64,000 bases of DNA from Paraburkholderia rhizosphaerae (GTDB lineage: Bacteria > Pseudomonadota > Gammaproteobacteria > Burkholderiales > Burkholderiaceae): assembly GCF_004366595.1 (NCBI RefSeq), contig NZ_SORE01000030.1, positions 24,910 through 88,909 of the forward strand, in the 5' to 3' direction. Positions 29,729-38,049 of this stretch are shown here, in pieces. The notes under the pieces are model-generated. The model saw only the letters and a program-made list of their open reading frames with translations. It did not search any database and was not told the DNA's origin. The translations under genes were made by a program, and so were the position numbers. The stretch's first letter is position 1. Each line of letters starts with the position of its first letter.

Positions 29729-30307
29729 TTAAGCCAGTGGCTTCGCGCGCAGCATGTCCGACGCGCGCGCGAAATTTCCGGCGCCCAGATGATGCAGCGT
29801 ATGCAGCGACGCATTCGATGCGTCGAAAATCCAGTGCCCGTTGTTGAATACACGAGGATCCGCAGCGGCGGACACGACTTCACCAAAGCACGTGTCGTAA
29901 GCGTCTTCGGTATGAGGCTCGCGAATCAGCTTGCATTCGAGCCACGCCGCGCAGTGTGTCTCGACCAGCGGCAACCCTAGCACAGGGCCTGTAATCGCAG
30001 CGATACCGTACTCGACAAACTTGTCCGTATCGCGTCCGCTCGATGAACCCACCGCGTAGGTCATATCGACCGCACCCGCGCCCGGCACGCAAATGCCGAA
30101 AGTTCCACTCGCCATCACGAGCTCGCGCGTAAAGGTATGCTTATCGATCACCACGGCGATACGCGGCGGCGTGAACTCGACAGGCATCGACCATGCCGCC
30201 GCCATGATATTGCGCCGCGCGCCGTCGACGCTCGTGATGAGCACCGTTGGCCCATGGTTGATCAAACGGCTGGCATGTTCGAGTGCAACGGTTTTGAATG
30301 GGATCAT
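29729..30307 (-). CDS. Flavin reductase family protein
   Basis: A 192-residue FMN-binding split-barrel protein of the flavin reductase/DIM6-NTAB type. It shows PTVLITSVDGARRNIMAAAWSMPVEFTPPRIAVVIDKHTFT, the GTFGICVPG strand and the acidic VETHCAAWLECKLI. It reduces flavin with NAD(P)H or is an FMN-dependent reductase. The start at 30307 gives the usual N-terminus (MIPFKTVALEHA); the in-frame 30358 start adds unrelated residues. Confidence 0.85.
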   Translation of the reverse strand: MIPFKTVALEHASRLINHGPTVLITSVDGARRNIMAAAWSMPVEFTPPRIAVVIDKHTFTRELVMASGTFGICVPGAGAVDMTYAVGSSSGRDTDKFVEYGIAAITGPVLGLPLVETHCAAWLECKLIREPHTEDAYDTCFGEVVSAAADPRVFNNGHWIFDASNASLHTLHHLGAGNFARASDMLRAKPLA

Positions 30308-30412
30308 CGGACTATCACGGGAAACGAAGGAACGCCTTGCATTGTAAAGCCGATGCAAAGCATTCGCTCGTTGCCCCCTGACACCCGAAGAGCGCTTTCG
30401 CGCGCTGCCGGC

Positions 30413-32368
30413 CTACGAATCGATATGAACCGACACCGTGCCGCTCGAATACACAGCCGACGCCTTGAACCCATCGACCGTGATCGTCGAGAACTGCTGG
30501 TTGCCGACGCCGCCACTAATTAGCGGAATCGTGTCGCCCACCTTCGGCGTGAAACCGTTGGCGAACTTCACATGCAGCGTACTCTTTGCGAAAGTCAGCT
30601 GGCCGCCAACATTCAACTGCCCGCCGCCGGCGCCGTTGACATCCATCTCCAGCGTCGTGCCAGGCAACAGCGTGAACTTGCCGCTCGTCTTCACCGGCGA
30701 GCTCGCGCTGATCGCAACCGAACCTGCGCCGATAAACACGTCGCCGGTGCCGAATGCCGTTGCCGAACCGGCTTGCAGCGTGCCGCCCGTTACCTGGGAG
30801 CCGCCCGAATAACTGTTATTGCCGGCGAGTTGCAATGTGCCGCTGCCCGCGAGCGTCAATTTGCCGGTGCCGGAGATATCGTTTTGCCAGGTGTCGTTCG
30901 CACTGAAACCGCCCTGCGTCGCATCCATCGATATCGTCACGTTGCCGTTGAACTGGCCATAGCCGTTAAGCGCGGCAAACATGTCCATGCGCCCATAACC
31001 TTCGGCGTCGTCCATGACCGGGAAGCCCGAAGGAAACTCGGTTGTCTTGATCACGACACGACGCTGCGCCGGGCTCAGATACGGATAGCGGTTCTCGAGC
31101 AATACCTCGGCACCCTTCGGCACGACCGGCGGCGCATCGGTCGACTCGATCTGCGCAAACCCGAACGTCATCCGGCGGTTCGATGCGGCCTTGTTGGTCG
31201 CGAAGTCGGCAAACCGGTCCGCGCTGACCGGCTGCGAATGCGCGAACGCGAAGAACGTCGCGGGCGTCGTGTTAGTCGCCGCCATCAGAGCGGTGCGTGC
31301 CTGCTGGCACGCGGCGGTTTTGAGCGACGCATTCGCGGGGTCGTTCAGGTTCGCGACAGCGGCCGCATACGCGAACATCCGGCCGGCAATCACGTCGAGC
31401 GGCGAATGCATGCCCGCGAGAATCCGGTTCTCGCCCAGTTCGAGACCGCGGCTGATCATTTCCGGGCCACGCTCGGGTACGCAGTAGGCCATCGTCACCG
31501 CGTCGCGCATCGCTTCGGCCTCGTGGCCGCTGATATAGCCGCCGTCGGTCGACGCGTCAGTGGCTTCGGCCGGCACCAGCGTCGGATCGACGATCACGCT
31601 CGTGCTCCAGCGATATGGACGTGCGTACTTGTAAAAGCGCTTGGCCGGCTCGGTCGATGCGTTATTGCCCATCGCGGACAGCAGGTCCACCATCTTCCCG
31701 AAGGTCGCATTCGACGCACTGCCCACGCCAATATTGTTCCCGGTATCGTTGAACAGCACCGTCGTCGCGTTTGCGGGAATGCTCGTGATCGTCGTCGTCT
31801 GTTGAGCCGCGGCGCGCCATGGGCCGGTGAGCGGTCCCATGCCGTCGGTCACGCTAAAGCCTTTACCGCGACGGTCGTCAAAATAGGCGGCATCCGCTTG
31901 AGCCTGCGTGCGATTCGTCGTCTCGTTGATCGCGAACTGGATATTCTGGTTGAGCACCGTCGGGTTCAGCATCGTGCCACCTGGCGTGCCATCATTGGGC
32001 AACCCCGTCCATGCCGACGGCGTGATCGCCGGAAACGAACCCACCGCGGATGCGGTCACGCCTGCGTCGACGATCTCTGTGAGCGGATGCCAGAGATCGA
32101 GAAAACGCGACACGAGTCGCACACCCGCATTCGTGTCCAGCGTTGCGAAGCGCGCATCGTTGCGCTGATTGGTCGCGATGTTATCGACGAACGCGGGGAC
32201 GTCCGGAACCGGCGCGCTATCGACGAATTGCTGGTCCGGCGGCGGTGCGGGTGGCGTCGACGCGTTGGTGCTGCTATTGCCATCGCTACCGCCACATGCC
32301 GCGAGCAACAGGAGGCTGGACATCACCGTGGCGGGCAACAGAACCAGGCGTGTGTTGTGTGAACGCAT
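30413..32368 (-). CDS. PAP2-type acid phosphatase lipoprotein with autotransporter-associated repeat
   Basis: A 651-residue exported lipoprotein: signal LLLLAAC with lipobox Cys25, then a Ser/Thr/Pro linker. The phosphatase signature of class A acid phosphatases is complete in spacing: Lys243-x6-Arg250-Pro251, Ser280-Gly-His282, and Arg315-x5-His321-x3-Asp325; the usual Pro before Ser-Gly-His is Ile and the Ser before Arg315 is Asn. The last 170 residues hold an autotransporter-associated beta-strand repeat (GTLQLAGNNSYSGGSQVTGG, then LQAGSATAFGTGDVFIGAG). There is no autotransporter barrel. It probably removes phosphate from substrates at the cell surface. Confidence 0.82.
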   Translation of the reverse strand: MRSHNTRLVLLPATVMSSLLLLAACGGSDGNSSTNASTPPAPPPDQQFVDSAPVPDVPAFVDNIATNQRNDARFATLDTNAGVRLVSRFLDLWHPLTEIVDAGVTASAVGSFPAITPSAWTGLPNDGTPGGTMLNPTVLNQNIQFAINETTNRTQAQADAAYFDDRRGKGFSVTDGMGPLTGPWRAAAQQTTTITSIPANATTVLFNDTGNNIGVGSASNATFGKMVDLLSAMGNNASTEPAKRFYKYARPYRWSTSVIVDPTLVPAEATDASTDGGYISGHEAEAMRDAVTMAYCVPERGPEMISRGLELGENRILAGMHSPLDVIAGRMFAYAAAVANLNDPANASLKTAACQQARTALMAATNTTPATFFAFAHSQPVSADRFADFATNKAASNRRMTFGFAQIESTDAPPVVPKGAEVLLENRYPYLSPAQRRVVIKTTEFPSGFPVMDDAEGYGRMDMFAALNGYGQFNGNVTISMDATQGGFSANDTWQNDISGTGKLTLAGSGTLQLAGNNSYSGGSQVTGGTLQAGSATAFGTGDVFIGAGSVAISASSPVKTSGKFTLLPGTTLEMDVNGAGGGQLNVGGQLTFAKSTLHVKFANGFTPKVGDTIPLISGGVGNQQFSTITVDGFKASAVYSSGTVSVHIDS

Positions 32369-32993
32369 ACAGATAAGACTCCGGGGTGTGGGACAACTTG
32401 AAAACCCGGGAGTCTATGCACCTTGCATGACGGCTACGTTACCGTTTAGCGATAGTCGGCAAATAAAGCTAACGACGTCCTGTTATTCAGATCGCTATTC
32501 TTCAAATAATTAATCTTCAAAATCCAGAAAAGAAAATAGTAATCCGATTTACACGTACCACTAATGGCACGAAAAACGTCAATCCACAAAAATACGCGAC
32601 GCATGCATCAGCTACCGAAATAGATCTGGCAGAAGCTCGCCGGGCCGACGCAATCGCCCACGTGGTTGCCGCCCTTGCCATGACGCAGGAACCCATACCA
32701 ATGATGGTGCGGCGCACTGTGTCCGGCAGGCCTCGAACCATCCGCCGCGCCGCCGATTCTAGATACGAGGCCGCTCAAAATTAAGAACACAACCTTCACA
32801 TCAATGTTTACCGAATCGTCCTGAATGGAAGCCATTCCATTTCGTTATGGCCGCGTGTTCGTTGCGTGATCATTGCGTGGGCCCATCAAGGATGCACGCC
32901 GCTATTGACGTGGTGTATCAACTGTTACTAGCGGCAGGGTGTTTCTCCAGACAGCGCGTGTCGCTAACCTGAGCACAACTGGAGGACCGCATC
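32369..32993. other. AT-rich intergenic region with a possible small gene
   Basis: This 625-base gap has a lower GC content than its surroundings, especially 32455-32570, where AT-rich runs such as TTCAAATAATTAATCTTCAAAA occur. It contains the promoter of the phosphatase gene, a possible short exported-protein gene (32608-32799) and the promoter of the LLM oxidoreductase. No repeat or terminator stands out. Confidence 0.4.
32608..32799 (-). CDS. Possible small exported protein
   Basis: From a GTG at 32799 the minus strand encodes 63 residues. They begin MKVVFLILSGLVSRIGGAADG, which reads as a signal peptide, and end with His-rich HHHWYGFLRHGKGG and NHVGDCVGPASFCQIYFGS. The paired cysteines and the C-terminal GPASFCQIYFG resemble short secreted proteins seen in Burkholderiaceae, though this is from memory. 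No clear ribosome site is present, so this is tentative. Confidence 0.35.
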   Translation of the reverse strand: MKVVFLILSGLVSRIGGAADGSRPAGHSAPHHHWYGFLRHGKGGNHVGDCVGPASFCQIYFGS

Positions 32994-34040
32994 ATGGACA
33001 TGGCCACGCCCTTTATCGATCGTCGCAACACGAGCCCGCATGCCGATCTGCAAAACCACGCAGGCTATGCGCGCCTTTTCAGGCGTGGCGAGCTGACCGT
33101 TGGCCTTATCTTGCCGCTCGAAACACATCCGCGCACGCCGCACCCGACGATGGCCGGTCATCTGCGCATGGCGCAACTTGCGGAACAGGCCGGCGTTGCA
33201 GCGCTCTGGGCACGCGACATTCCGTTCTACGATCCGCACTACGGCGATTCCGGGCAGATATTCGAGCCGCTGGTTTATCTCGGACAGCTCGCCGCGGCGA
33301 CGCGACGCATCACACTCGGCACGGCAGGCGTCGTGCTGCCGATGCGTGAACCGCTGCTGCTCGCGAAACAGCTCAATTCGCTCGATCAACTGAGCGGCGG
33401 GCGGATCGTGATCGGCATGTCGTCAGGAGACAGGCCGTCAGAGTATCCGTTTTTCGGCATCGACTTTGACAGCCGTGGCGAGCGCTTCCGTGACGTCTAT
33501 CAGGTGTTTCGCAGCATTAGCGAACAGGACTACCCGCGTTTCGCGTCGCCCCGTTTCGGTCAGGCGGACGGCTCGTTGACGCTGTTGCCGAAGCCGGTTC
33601 ACGGCAAAGTGCCGACGTTCGCGGTCGGCCGCTCGCAGCAGACGCTCGACTGGATTGCGGCCCATATGGATGGCTATATGGGTTTTGTACCCGAGCCCGC
33701 GCAACTCAAGCCGTTCGCCCGTGAATGGCAACACGCGGTCGAATCGAACGCGCGTATCGAGCACGGAGACACGGTTGACGCTGATGGAAACGACAACCTG
33801 GTCAAACCACTCGCGTTTGGCGGGTTTCTCTATCTCCACCCGCAACCGGACTTCGCGTTCCAGCGTATCCGCGGCGGCTTCGCGATCGGTAGTCACGCGT
33901 TACGCGCCTTCCTCGAACAGGCGCGCGACGCGGGCATCATGCACGTCGCGCTGAATCTGAAAGTCACGCCACGCAGCTACCTGGAAATACTCGACAGCCT
34001 GCAGCGTGACGTGCTGCCGCACTTTGCGCCCCATGAGTAA
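32994..34040 (+). CDS. LLM class (luciferase-like) oxidoreductase
   Basis: A 348-residue TIM-barrel flavin-dependent monooxygenase of the luciferase-like class. It shows ELTVGLILPLETHP, AQLAEQAGVAALWARDIPFYDP, TRRITLGTAGVVLPMREPLLLAKQLNSLDQLSGGRIVIGMSSGD and FRDVYQVFRSI. It would use FMNH2 or F420-type reduced flavin; a flavin reductase gene lies 2.7 kb upstream but on the other strand. The start follows GGAGG by 8 bases. Substrate unknown. Confidence 0.87.
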   Translation: MDMATPFIDRRNTSPHADLQNHAGYARLFRRGELTVGLILPLETHPRTPHPTMAGHLRMAQLAEQAGVAALWARDIPFYDPHYGDSGQIFEPLVYLGQLAAATRRITLGTAGVVLPMREPLLLAKQLNSLDQLSGGRIVIGMSSGDRPSEYPFFGIDFDSRGERFRDVYQVFRSISEQDYPRFASPRFGQADGSLTLLPKPVHGKVPTFAVGRSQQTLDWIAAHMDGYMGFVPEPAQLKPFAREWQHAVESNARIEHGDTVDADGNDNLVKPLAFGGFLYLHPQPDFAFQRIRGGFAIGSHALRAFLEQARDAGIMHVALNLKVTPRSYLEILDSLQRDVLPHFAPHE

Positions 34041-34196
34041 CCGCCACACTGCGGTAGCCGCTCCACTGCCTGGCGCGCGTCGATGCAGCCTTGTTACCCG
34101 GTAAACAGTTTCTTTACCTGATGCGGGCTGTATCCGGCGTGCGATGCACCCTAGAGTGCGGGTTTCGCCAATCATCCGTTCTTCAAAGGCAATACC

Positions 34197-35357
34197 ATGG
34201 AAAAAACCATTGGAAGCACACGTGGTGCCCGCACGCTCGAAGCGGTAGCCGGCGCACTGGTGCTCGCAATAGGCATGGGCTTCGGCCGGTTTTCGTTCAC
34301 CGGCATGTATCCGTTGATGGTCAGGGACGGCGTGATCGACGTGACCGCCGGGTCCGTCGCAGCGTCCGCGAACTATGCGGGCTATCTGCTTGGCGCGATT
34401 CTGATGAGCCGGTTCAAACATCATCACGCGGCCCGACTGTGCCAGTTATCGATGATCGGCACCATCGCGTGTCTTGCGGTGCTTTCGCTGCATCTGCCCG
34501 AGTCGCTGCTCGCGACGGTGCGCTTCGTGGCCGGCGTTGTCAGCGCAATGGCGATGGTGGGCGCGTCGATCTGGCTATTGCACGTGGTCGGCCAACATCA
34601 TGGTGCACCGCTGCTGTTCGCCGGCGTCGGCGTCGGCATTGTCGTGTCCGCGGAAATCATCGCGATAGGCGCGGCCACCGGTTTGAACAGCGCCGCGCTG
34701 TGGGCGTTGCTCGCCGCGGCCGCGCTGCTGTTGTCCGCGCTGGCCTGGCCCAGGCTCGGCATGAGCCACGCGGACACCGCATCGCAGGATGACGACGATG
34801 CACATGCCGATCGGCGCAACCCGCACCGCTCAGCGCCGAATGCGTATGTGCTGGTCGCGTTATACGGCCTCGCAGGTTTTGGCTACATCGTCACGGCCAC
34901 TTATCTGCCCTTGCTCGTCAAGGACACCGTGCCCGGTATCAACCCGGTTCACATCTGGGCAGCATTCGGTATCGGAGCGGTGCCTTCCTGCTTTCTCTGG
35001 CATTGGCTCAATCAGCGGCTCGGAAGCCGCCGCGCGATCGCATTGAACCTGCTCGTGCAGGCCGTAGGCGTCGTGCTGCCCGCACTCGTTGTATCTGCAT
35101 CCAGTTTTCTCGCGAGCGCTGTACTGGTCGGCGGAACATTCGTCGGTACCGTCACGATCGCGATGCCGGTCGCCAGACAGATTGCATCGACTGTGAGGTT
35201 CAACGTTATGGCGACGATGACCGCGGCCTATGGCGTCGGCCAGATTCTCGGGCCGCTCGTATCGAGCGCGCTGTTTGCGCGCACCCATTCATTCGACGCG
35301 CCACTCGTCGCGGCCGGTGCATCGCTGGTGCTAGCAGCCGCTTTGGCCTGCAAGTAA
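34197..35357 (+). CDS. YbfB/YjiJ family MFS transporter
   Basis: A 386-residue 12-helix membrane protein. The N-terminal motif LAIGMGFGRFSFTGMYPLMV and the following SVAASANYAGYLLGAI are typical of the YbfB/YjiJ subgroup of MFS exporters, as is MPVARQIASTVRFNVMATMTAAYGVGQILGPLVSS near the C-terminus. A long hydrophilic loop (about residues 198-215, DTASQDDDDAHADRR) separates the two halves. It lies 156 bases after the LLM gene and converges with a LysR gene. Confidence 0.87.
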   Translation: MEKTIGSTRGARTLEAVAGALVLAIGMGFGRFSFTGMYPLMVRDGVIDVTAGSVAASANYAGYLLGAILMSRFKHHHAARLCQLSMIGTIACLAVLSLHLPESLLATVRFVAGVVSAMAMVGASIWLLHVVGQHHGAPLLFAGVGVGIVVSAEIIAIGAATGLNSAALWALLAAAALLLSALAWPRLGMSHADTASQDDDDAHADRRNPHRSAPNAYVLVALYGLAGFGYIVTATYLPLLVKDTVPGINPVHIWAAFGIGAVPSCFLWHWLNQRLGSRRAIALNLLVQAVGVVLPALVVSASSFLASAVLVGGTFVGTVTIAMPVARQIASTVRFNVMATMTAAYGVGQILGPLVSSALFARTHSFDAPLVAAGASLVLAAALACK

Positions 35358-35453
35358 CCTCCGCGATGCCCGTCACGCGGCCCTTTCGAAGCCATGTCGG
35401 CCGCTTCGAACATCGCGCGCAGCGCGTCATAACTGAAGCACTTCTCGCTGCGC

Positions 35454-36413
35454 TTATGACGCGTCGGGATCGTTCACGCGTATTGCGCCGACCATTGCAA
35501 GCTCATCCTCACGCAACGCATCGGCGACCCACTCCTTCAGGAACTCGACCCACGCCTTGATCTTCGCATCCAGATACTGGCGCGATGCATAGACCAGGTA
35601 GATATTCAGAGCCTGCAAATGGTACTGCGGCAACACGCGAACCAGCGTGCTGTTGCGAACCGCCGAGCGTACCGTCAACGTCGGCAGTGCGCCGATTCCC
35701 ATTCCTTCGTGCAGCGCGGTCGCCATCGCGTCCGGCAGATTCACGCGAAAGCGCGTATTCGGCAGAAGAAACTCGCGCTCCCCATCCGGGCCGATCAGGG
35801 TCCAGCGGTCCGACGGGAAAACCGGAATGGAAACCTGCAGGCAGGTGTGATTCGCCAGGTCCTCCACCGATTGCGGACAGCCGTGCAGTTCGAGGTAAGC
35901 CGGCGACGCGCACAGTACGCCATGCACGGTGCCAAGGTGGTGCGAAATGTAGTTCGAATCGGGCAATGGTCGGGACGTCGAGCGCAGCGCAACGTCGTAG
36001 CCCTCCTCGAGCAGATCGGGTACGTTCTGCGACAAGGTCAGATCCACCGTCACCGCCGGGTAGCGTTCCTGGAACGCGGCCACCGCCGGCACGACGTAGT
36101 TCTGGCCGATGCTCGACATCGAATGCACCCTGAGCGTGCCGGCCGGCCTCGCGTGCGCGTCGGAGGCCTCGAGTTCCGCCTCGCTCACCGAATCGAGAAT
36201 TGCCAGACAGCGCTGCAGATAGCGCTCGCCCGCTTCGGTCAGCGCGATTCTGCGCGTAGTCCGATTTAGCAGCCGCGTGCGCAGATGCGCTTCGAGCTCG
36301 GAAACCGAACGCGAGATATAGCCCGTCGTCGTGTCCAGTTGCTGCGCGGCAGCGGTGAAGCTGCCCGCTTCCGCGACTTCGACGAAGATCTTCATGTTGC
36401 GTAACGTATCCAT
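35454..36413 (-). CDS. LysR-family transcriptional regulator
   Basis: A 319-residue regulator. The N-terminal helix-turn-helix (MKIFVEVAEAGSFTAAAQQLDTTTGYISRSVSELEAHLRTRLLNRTTR) is followed by a type 2 periplasmic-binding-like effector domain (GTLRVHSMSSIGQNYVVPAVAAFQERYPAVTVDL, then YDVALRS). It belongs to the DsdC/CrgA-like LTTR branch. It is divergent from an SDR gene 473 bases away and probably controls it and itself. Confidence 0.9.
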   Translation of the reverse strand: MDTLRNMKIFVEVAEAGSFTAAAQQLDTTTGYISRSVSELEAHLRTRLLNRTTRRIALTEAGERYLQRCLAILDSVSEAELEASDAHARPAGTLRVHSMSSIGQNYVVPAVAAFQERYPAVTVDLTLSQNVPDLLEEGYDVALRSTSRPLPDSNYISHHLGTVHGVLCASPAYLELHGCPQSVEDLANHTCLQVSIPVFPSDRWTLIGPDGEREFLLPNTRFRVNLPDAMATALHEGMGIGALPTLTVRSAVRNSTLVRVLPQYHLQALNIYLVYASRQYLDAKIKAWVEFLKEWVADALREDELAMVGAIRVNDPDAS

Positions 36414-36886
36414 ACGCAGACGTCCCTCCGTTTTACGCTACCGATCGTTCGTTTCCCGACGCGCCGGCGCGCCTATCCGCACGCTTGCCGTCCCGCATTG
36501 ACGCGGTCGAATGGTGCCTCAGTTTCGTCTGACGTGCAGCGAGGCGCGCCGCTTATCCGGCACGCGCCGCGCGCACGTTTGCGGCTTGACGCACGTTCTG
36601 ACTGGCCCAGCATGCATGCATACGCGTGTGTAACAACGGTTGTTACACCGGATCAACAATGCGGAAAGACCGCCCATTGCGGTCCTCGCGATCCGTTTGC
36701 ACGCCTGTTCGTGGACCTCGCGACGTTCCGAGGCCGCTTGTGCGCGCAGCTCAACGCCGATTTGTTCCTCGCAGTTAAGTCACTTTGTCCATCGCGGGTC
36801 TACGCAAACGTCCTCAGGTTGCCTAAATTGACGATCAATCGATGCCGCTGGCTCGATCCGCAGACAACCCACGAATGAGGTCCATC
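36414..36886. other. Long divergent promoter region (LysR / SDR)
   Basis: This 473-base gap separates the LysR gene from the SDR gene. It carries a 21-base perfect inverted repeat at 36628-36648 and an SDR ribosome site (GAGG) at its right end. Open frames across it lack start signals and resemble no protein. Confidence 0.45.
36628..36648. promoter_or_regulatory. Perfect 21-base palindromic operator candidate
   Basis: Arms GTGTAACAAC and GTTGTTACAC flank a single G. The repeat lies 215 bases upstream of the LysR start and 239 upstream of the SDR start. The one-base spacer fits a homodimeric repressor (TetR-, MarR- or GntR-type) better than the T-N11-A box of LysR proteins, so the bound regulator may be encoded elsewhere. 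Confidence 0.55.
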
Positions 36887-37597
36887 ATGAGCAACCCGAA
36901 TAAAGTCGCAGTCGTCACTGGTGCATCGCAAGGTATTGGCGCCGAACTGGTTAAAGCGTTCCGCGAAAAAGGCTACGGTGTGGTCGCCGTCGCGCGCTCG
37001 ATCAAGCCGTCGGACGATCCAGGCATCGTGGCGATCGCCGGCGATATCGGCGATCGCGCAGTCGCGCAACGCGCGATCAAAGCCGCCGTTAACAGGTTCG
37101 GCCGCGTCGACACGCTGATCAACAACGCGGGCATCTTTATCGCGAAGCCATTCACGCAATACACGGCTGAAGACTACGCGGCGATCCTGAATGTGAACGT
37201 GAACGGCTTCTTTCATATCACGCAGCTCGCGATCGAGCAGATGGAAAAAAACCGCAGCGGTCACGTGCTGCAGATCACGACCACGCTGGCGGATCATGCG
37301 GTTGCCGGCGTGCCGTCGGTGCTCGCGTCGCTGACCAAGGGCGGCTTGAATGCCGCGACCAGATCGCTGGCGATCGAATACGCGAAGACGGGTATCCGTG
37401 CCAATGCCGTGTCGCCAGGCATCATCAAGTCGCCGATGCACGCACCGGAAACGCATGACGCGCTCGGCGCGCTGCATCCGGTCGGTCATATGGGCGAAAT
37501 GAGTGATATCGTCGACGCGGTGCTGTACCTCGACAACGCACCGTTCGTCACCGGTGAGATCCTGCACGTGGATGGTGGCCAAAGCGCGGGCCACTAA
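36887..37597 (+). CDS. SDR family oxidoreductase
   Basis: A 236-residue short-chain dehydrogenase: coenzyme motif VVTGASQGIGAELVKAF, NNAGIFIAKPF, catalytic Ser replaced by a Thr-rich strand (VLQITTTLAD) and, at the Tyr-x3-Lys position, VPSVLASLTKGGLNAAT, in which the catalytic Tyr appears missing (Ser/Leu) while Lys remains. The C-terminus VTGEILHVDGGQSAGH is standard. The ATG at 36887 follows GAGG; the in-frame ATG at 36842 does not. A strong terminator follows at 37628. Confidence 0.87.
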   Translation: MSNPNKVAVVTGASQGIGAELVKAFREKGYGVVAVARSIKPSDDPGIVAIAGDIGDRAVAQRAIKAAVNRFGRVDTLINNAGIFIAKPFTQYTAEDYAAILNVNVNGFFHITQLAIEQMEKNRSGHVLQITTTLADHAVAGVPSVLASLTKGGLNAATRSLAIEYAKTGIRANAVSPGIIKSPMHAPETHDALGALHPVGHMGEMSDIVDAVLYLDNAPFVTGEILHVDGGQSAGH

Positions 37598-37627
37598 GCG
37601 AACGCAGCCCGGCCGTGCAATTTGACA

Positions 37628-37651
37628 AGGCGCCGGCGACGGCGCCTTTTT
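37628..37651 (+). terminator. Rho-independent terminator after the SDR gene
   Basis: Stem AGGCGCCG/CGGCGCCT with a GCGA tetraloop, followed directly by TTTTT. It lies 31 bases past the SDR stop and 44 bases before the tautomerase start, so the latter has its own promoter or depends on read-through. Confidence 0.85.
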
Positions 37652-37694
37652 CTGTGTCTGTGTCCATGTAGTGCCTCATACGACGGAGTTTTCA

Positions 37695-37931
37695 ATGCCA
37701 ATCGTGACCATTCAGGTAACCCGCGAAGGATCCGCGCCCGGTCGGGACGCGGTGACACCGGAAGAGAAGGCGCAGTTGATCAAGGGCGTCAGCGACGTGC
37801 TGCTGAACGTGCTGAACAAACCACTGGAAGCCACGTTTGTGGTGATTCAGGAAGTCGAGAAGGAAAACTGGGGCTGGGGCGGCTTACCGGTCGACGAATT
37901 CCGTCGACTGAAAAAATCGCAGTCTGCGTGA
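37695..37931 (+). CDS. 4-oxalocrotonate tautomerase family enzyme
   Basis: A 78-residue tautomerase that starts at the ATG at 37695, so that the catalytic Pro1 is N-terminal after Met removal (MPIVTIQVTREG). Further family marks are EEKAQLIKGVSDVLLNVLNKPLEATFVVIQEVEKENWGWGG. Relatives isomerise unsaturated keto acids or act as promiscuous tautomerases. An in-frame ATG at 37671 would bury Pro1 and is rejected. Confidence 0.88.
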   Translation: MPIVTIQVTREGSAPGRDAVTPEEKAQLIKGVSDVLLNVLNKPLEATFVVIQEVEKENWGWGGLPVDEFRRLKKSQSA

Positions 37932-37944
37932 AGGTCGTGCAACG

Positions 37945-37980
37945 TGCCCGATGACGCCGCGCGTGCGGCGCGTTCGGGCA
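37945..37980. terminator. Imperfect hairpin between convergent genes
   Basis: Nested arms TGCCCG...CGGGCA and CGCCGC...GCGGCG with a GCGT loop form a 36-base hairpin just after the tautomerase stop and before the converging nitronate monooxygenase stop. No T tract is present. Confidence 0.45.
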
Positions 37981-38049
37981 GGTTGCTATCGGATCAGGCA
38001 GCGTATCAGGCCGCTGCGCATGGGTACGCGGCATGTCGCCCGCCGCGCT

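Noticed and set aside
30572..32362. 596-codon open frame antisense to the phosphatase gene
   Set aside because: Composition (Arg, His, Ala) is typical of reverse-strand shadow and the opposite strand holds conserved catalytic motifs.
32517..32741. Second minus-strand frame in the AT-rich gap
   Set aside because: No hydrophobic signal or start site, and it overlaps the better small-protein candidate in another frame.
36498..36878. 126-codon open frame in the LysR/SDR gap
   Set aside because: No ribosome site and no protein-like pattern; the palindrome at 36628 lies inside it, which fits a regulatory region.
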